In this document: positions 61,457 to 64,000 of the stretch, piece by piece
How positions within the stretch are numbered: position 1 is the first letter of the stretch
Layout of the letters: every line of letters begins with the position of its first letter
Assembly (NCBI RefSeq): GCF_040954645.1
Contig: NC_092803.1
Span: 85,422,417-85,486,416 of the forward strand
Length of the DNA: 64,000 bases
Source of the DNA: Diabrotica undecimpunctata
Taxonomy: Eukaryota; Arthropoda; Insecta; Coleoptera; Chrysomelidae
Direction of reading: 5' to 3'
Position numbers and translations under genes: made by a program
Notes under the pieces: model-generated
Told to the model about the DNA's origin: nothing
The model's input: only the letters and a program-made list of their open reading frames with translations
The model's database searches: none

Positions 61457-62962
61457 TTAAATGTGCTTTAGTATTTTAAGTATAGGCAAACTTTTTGAAG
61501 GTGACAAGATTTGTATTAGTGGTTGATGATCAACCAGTAATGTAAAAGGTCTGCCAAATAGATAATAGTAGAATTTTTTTACTCCATAAATTATACCATA
61601 AACCTCTTTGTCAATTTGCGCATATTTTTGTTGTACCTCACTCAGCATCTGGAAAGCAAATTGAATAGGGCGCTCGGTTCAATCAGGGTATATGTGAGAA
61701 AGTACTGCCCCCACAGCATATGAACTAGCATCTGTAGCTAATACTAGAGGTAAAGTTGGGTCAAAATGAGCAAGAACCCTTTCTGAGAGAATTTCTTCTT
61801 TTGCTCTCTCAAATGCTTTTTAGCAGTTCCTACTCCATCTAAATGTTAAACGATCTTTAAGGAGAGTATATATTGGATGTAATATGTGACTTATATTCCT
61901 TAAAAACCGTCCATAATAGTTTAACAGAGCAACAAAAGCTCTAACTTCCTTTTTATTTGTAGGTGCTCTTGCATTGGCTATTGCATCCACTTTCTCTTTC
62001 GTTTTATGTATACCGGTTTTATCGATCTCATAGCCACAGTACTCAATTGAATTAGTTAAAAATTGACATTTTTCAAAATTTACCCGTACATTATGTTCGT
62101 GTAGTCTGCTCAGGACTAGTTCCAACCTCTGAAGGTGTGTAATGTCATCTGGTCCCGTAATCTTGATATCATCCAGGAATAGCGATACCCCCTGTATATC
62201 TTTAAGTAAGTTTTCAATCTCCCTTTGCCAAATTGCTGGGGCGCTGGCTAATCCATATATTAATCGTGTACTTTGGAAAAGTCCTTTTGGACTACTCAGT
62301 GTCAAATATTTTTGATCCTCTTCTCTTACTTCCATTTGCAAACAAGCCTGTTTCAGATCAATTTTTGTGAATTTTTCACCTCCCGCCATGGAAGAAAATA
62401 ACTCCTCACTTGTGGGCAATGGGTAATCATCAACTACCTTGTATTGGTTTAATGTACTCTTAAAATCTCCACATATCCTAACAGATCCATTTGGTTTAAT
62501 CACTGGTAGAATTGGTGTTGCAAACTCAGAGCTATTTACTTTTTTAAATGCACCTTCATTTTGTAAATGTTGTATCCCTTTTTCTACTTCTGGTAGTAAT
62601 GCATGTGGTACCTTTCTTGCTTTAATAAAAAATGGTTGAATATTGGATTTTACCTGAAGTTTTGCCTGTAGGCCCACAATCTTTCCTATATCTTTTTTGA
62701 AAATTCTACTGTATTTTTCAAATAAACTATGTAATTTTGATTGCACATTTAAATCTACACTAAAGATTTCATTTTGTAAATTCAACTGTAATTGCCTAAT
62801 CCACTCCCTGCCTAGCAGTGGATGTTTATTTGACTCTACTACATAAATGTTTAAGTTTTTAATTACTTTCCTGTACTTGACCTGTACCCCCGCCATGCCT
62901 AAAATATTTAGTGGCTGATCTCCATAAGAAACTAATTTTAAATTTGTATTGTATAGCTGCAA
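61457..62962 (-). pseudogene. gypsy reverse transcriptase and RNase H
   Basis: RT: NGSVRICGDFKSTLNQYKV, FTKIDLKQACLQMEVREEDQ (first Asp), STRLIYGLASAPAIWQREIE and VSLFLDDIKITGP (Asp pair). RNase H: LVLATDASSYAVGAVLSHIY and YAQIDKEVYGIIYGVKKFYY, ending LLVDHQPLIQIL. Between them a TAA (near 61818) and a TGA (near 61680) interrupt the frame, and it is lost again after about 61457. The RT frame overlaps the protease frame near 62960-62860, so a frame change lies between them. Confidence 0.88.
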
Positions 62963-63188
62963 ATTTGGAAAATAATATTGGTAATCTATTATTTATTAAT
63001 GTAACTGCTGCTCCTGAGTCAACTTCAAAATTCAAATTAACATTATTTACCTGTAATTTTATGATAAATTTTTCTCTGTATTGGGACTGTTCACTTGAAA
63101 TACAAGTATATAAAACTTCATCCAATTGGCCTTCATCTACCTCATTTACCTGACTAGTATCGTTCCTCCTCATGCATACCTTGGTCAA
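62950..63188 (-). pseudogene. gypsy protease
   Basis: The minus strand includes LQVNNVNLNFEVDSGAAVTL with the DSGA active site of a retroviral-type aspartic protease, and INNRLPILFSKFAA. The frame runs from the second zinc knuckle (CKRCKRKGHLTKVC, 63220-63175) and changes at about 62950 before the RT. Confidence 0.8.
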
Positions 63189-63201
63189 ATGTCCCTTCCT
63201 C

Positions 63202-63960
63202 TTACATCTTTTGCATTTTAACTCTTTTTTTAGGGCATTTATTTGCTAAGTGTTGCTCAAACCCACACCTAAAACAGTTTAAGACTTTATTTACATGATT
63301 TCCACTATTTGACACGTTTCTTGGTGTTGTATTAGCTGATTTTTCAGTATTCTTTTCCACATTAACTTTATTCACCATCCCTGCATGTGATTGATGTAAC
63401 TGGGCAGCATCTCTTGCTGACGTTTCCATACTCAAGGCTACTTCAATGGCCCTTTCGATGGTTAGATCTTTTATCTCCAGCAATCTACTCTGTATACGTT
63501 CATTACATAGGCCAAATACAAATTGATTTCGTAACGCTTTCTTTTGGTACCCACCAAAGTTGCAAGTAATTGCCAATCTTTGTAGGACTGTTAGGTAATC
63601 TTTTACACTTTCCCCTTCAATTTGTTTTCTCTGTAGGAAAATAAAAATTTCTGCTATTTCTAGGGACTCTGGATTGTAATGTTCTTTCATAATATTCACT
63701 ACTTCATCATATGATTTCGCATCTGGTGTTTGAGGAGATAACTTATCACATAATATATAGTACGCTTCTGGTCCCATATAATGTAATAAGTAAGCTGATT
63801 GCTTACCCTGTGGGATGCCGAATACTTTAAACGCACTTTCCAACCTCATCAGCCATCTATCGAATTTCTTTGATACGTCGTAGGATTCTATGGAAAATAC
63901 GGTCTGTACTGTATGATGGACCGTCTCAGCTAGTCCGCCTTGGTTTGGGGTAATCGGCAT
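63202..63960 (-). pseudogene. gypsy gag
   Basis: The frame of 252 codons starts MPITPNQGGLAETVHHTVQ. Capsid-like blocks KKFDRWLMRLESAFKVFGIP, AYLLHYMGPEAYYILCD and SVKDYLTVLQRLAITCNFGG are typical of Ty3/gypsy gag. The nucleocapsid knuckle CFRCGFEQHLANKC follows. The frame ends just after it at an A7 run; the second knuckle (CKRCKRKGHLTKVC) continues in the +1 frame. I favour a one-base indel over programmed shifting, because the break falls inside the nucleocapsid. The start Met lies close to the right edge and agrees with the capsid beginning. Confidence 0.8.
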
Positions 63961-64000
63961 GTCTACACTATTAATTTGGCATTTTCCAGGTTGTTTTGCA

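Larger units (their letters stand above)
59884..64000 (-). mobile_element. Ty3/gypsy LTR retrotransposon, right part cut by window edge
   Basis: Minus-strand element with gag (63960-63202), protease (63188-62950), reverse transcriptase and RNase H (62962-61457) and integrase (61379-60036), then a polypurine tract and probable 3' LTR interrupted by the LINE at 54374-59870. The 5' LTR would lie beyond the right edge. Domain order protease, RT, RNase H, integrase is that of Ty3/gypsy. Several stops and frame changes show that it is inactive. Confidence 0.88.

Noticed and set aside
63200..63235. Programmed +1 frameshift at the A7 run in gypsy gag
   Set aside because: The break falls between two nucleocapsid knuckles, and the element has other random lesions, so a one-base indel is simpler.

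Overview
The window is animal nuclear DNA, most likely from an insect with a large, repeat-rich genome. It is AT-rich, and almost every recognisable open reading frame belongs to a transposable element. Only one host gene is visible: two coding exons of drk (the GRB2 orthologue, an SH3-SH2-SH3 adaptor) on the + strand at 7280-7445 and 32800-32973. They are separated by an intron of about 25.4 kb filled with transposons. Earlier drk exons are not in the window, so they lie upstream of position 1 or were missed.

Layout. 1-7279: a LINE reverse transcriptase piece, two pieces of a Ty3/gypsy-like protease region, a decayed pogo-type transposase (2538-4426, minus), Tc1/mariner scraps and a Penelope-like 3' end. 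7446-32799 (drk intron): a decayed RTE-type LINE (minus), several Tc1/mariner relatives (one with TIRs of about 300 bp), an LTR fragment with its primer-binding site, a Tigger-type element split by a jockey-like LINE flanked by 76-bp direct repeats, and a complete but dead hAT element (28886-32632, perfect 8-bp TSD). Nested inside that hAT is a small palindromic Penelope-like insertion. 32974-43000: the drk 3' end, a two-copy transposon family I cannot name, and a second dead hAT (39642-42463) whose pre-insertion site is preserved in a paralogous repeat at 463-580. 43773-46515: a giant palindrome of two nearly identical 5'-truncated Penelope-like elements, head to head, each with a GIY-YIG domain and a hammerhead ribozyme at its outer end. 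46740-54360: a mariner split by a tRNA-derived SINE with a (TA)n tail, microsatellites and unclassified AT-rich DNA. 54374-59870: a full-length I-group LINE with a perfect 13-bp TSD, only two lesions from intact, inserted in the 3' part of a Ty3/gypsy element whose gag-pol runs (minus) to the right edge.

The most unusual feature is the set of hammerhead-bearing Penelope-like units (about 7060, 24500, 31744-32428 and 43773-46515). Two of the four loci are inverted dimers, and one is bounded by a 19-bp direct repeat as if it entered as a single unit. All readings are by eye; no alignment or database search was run.
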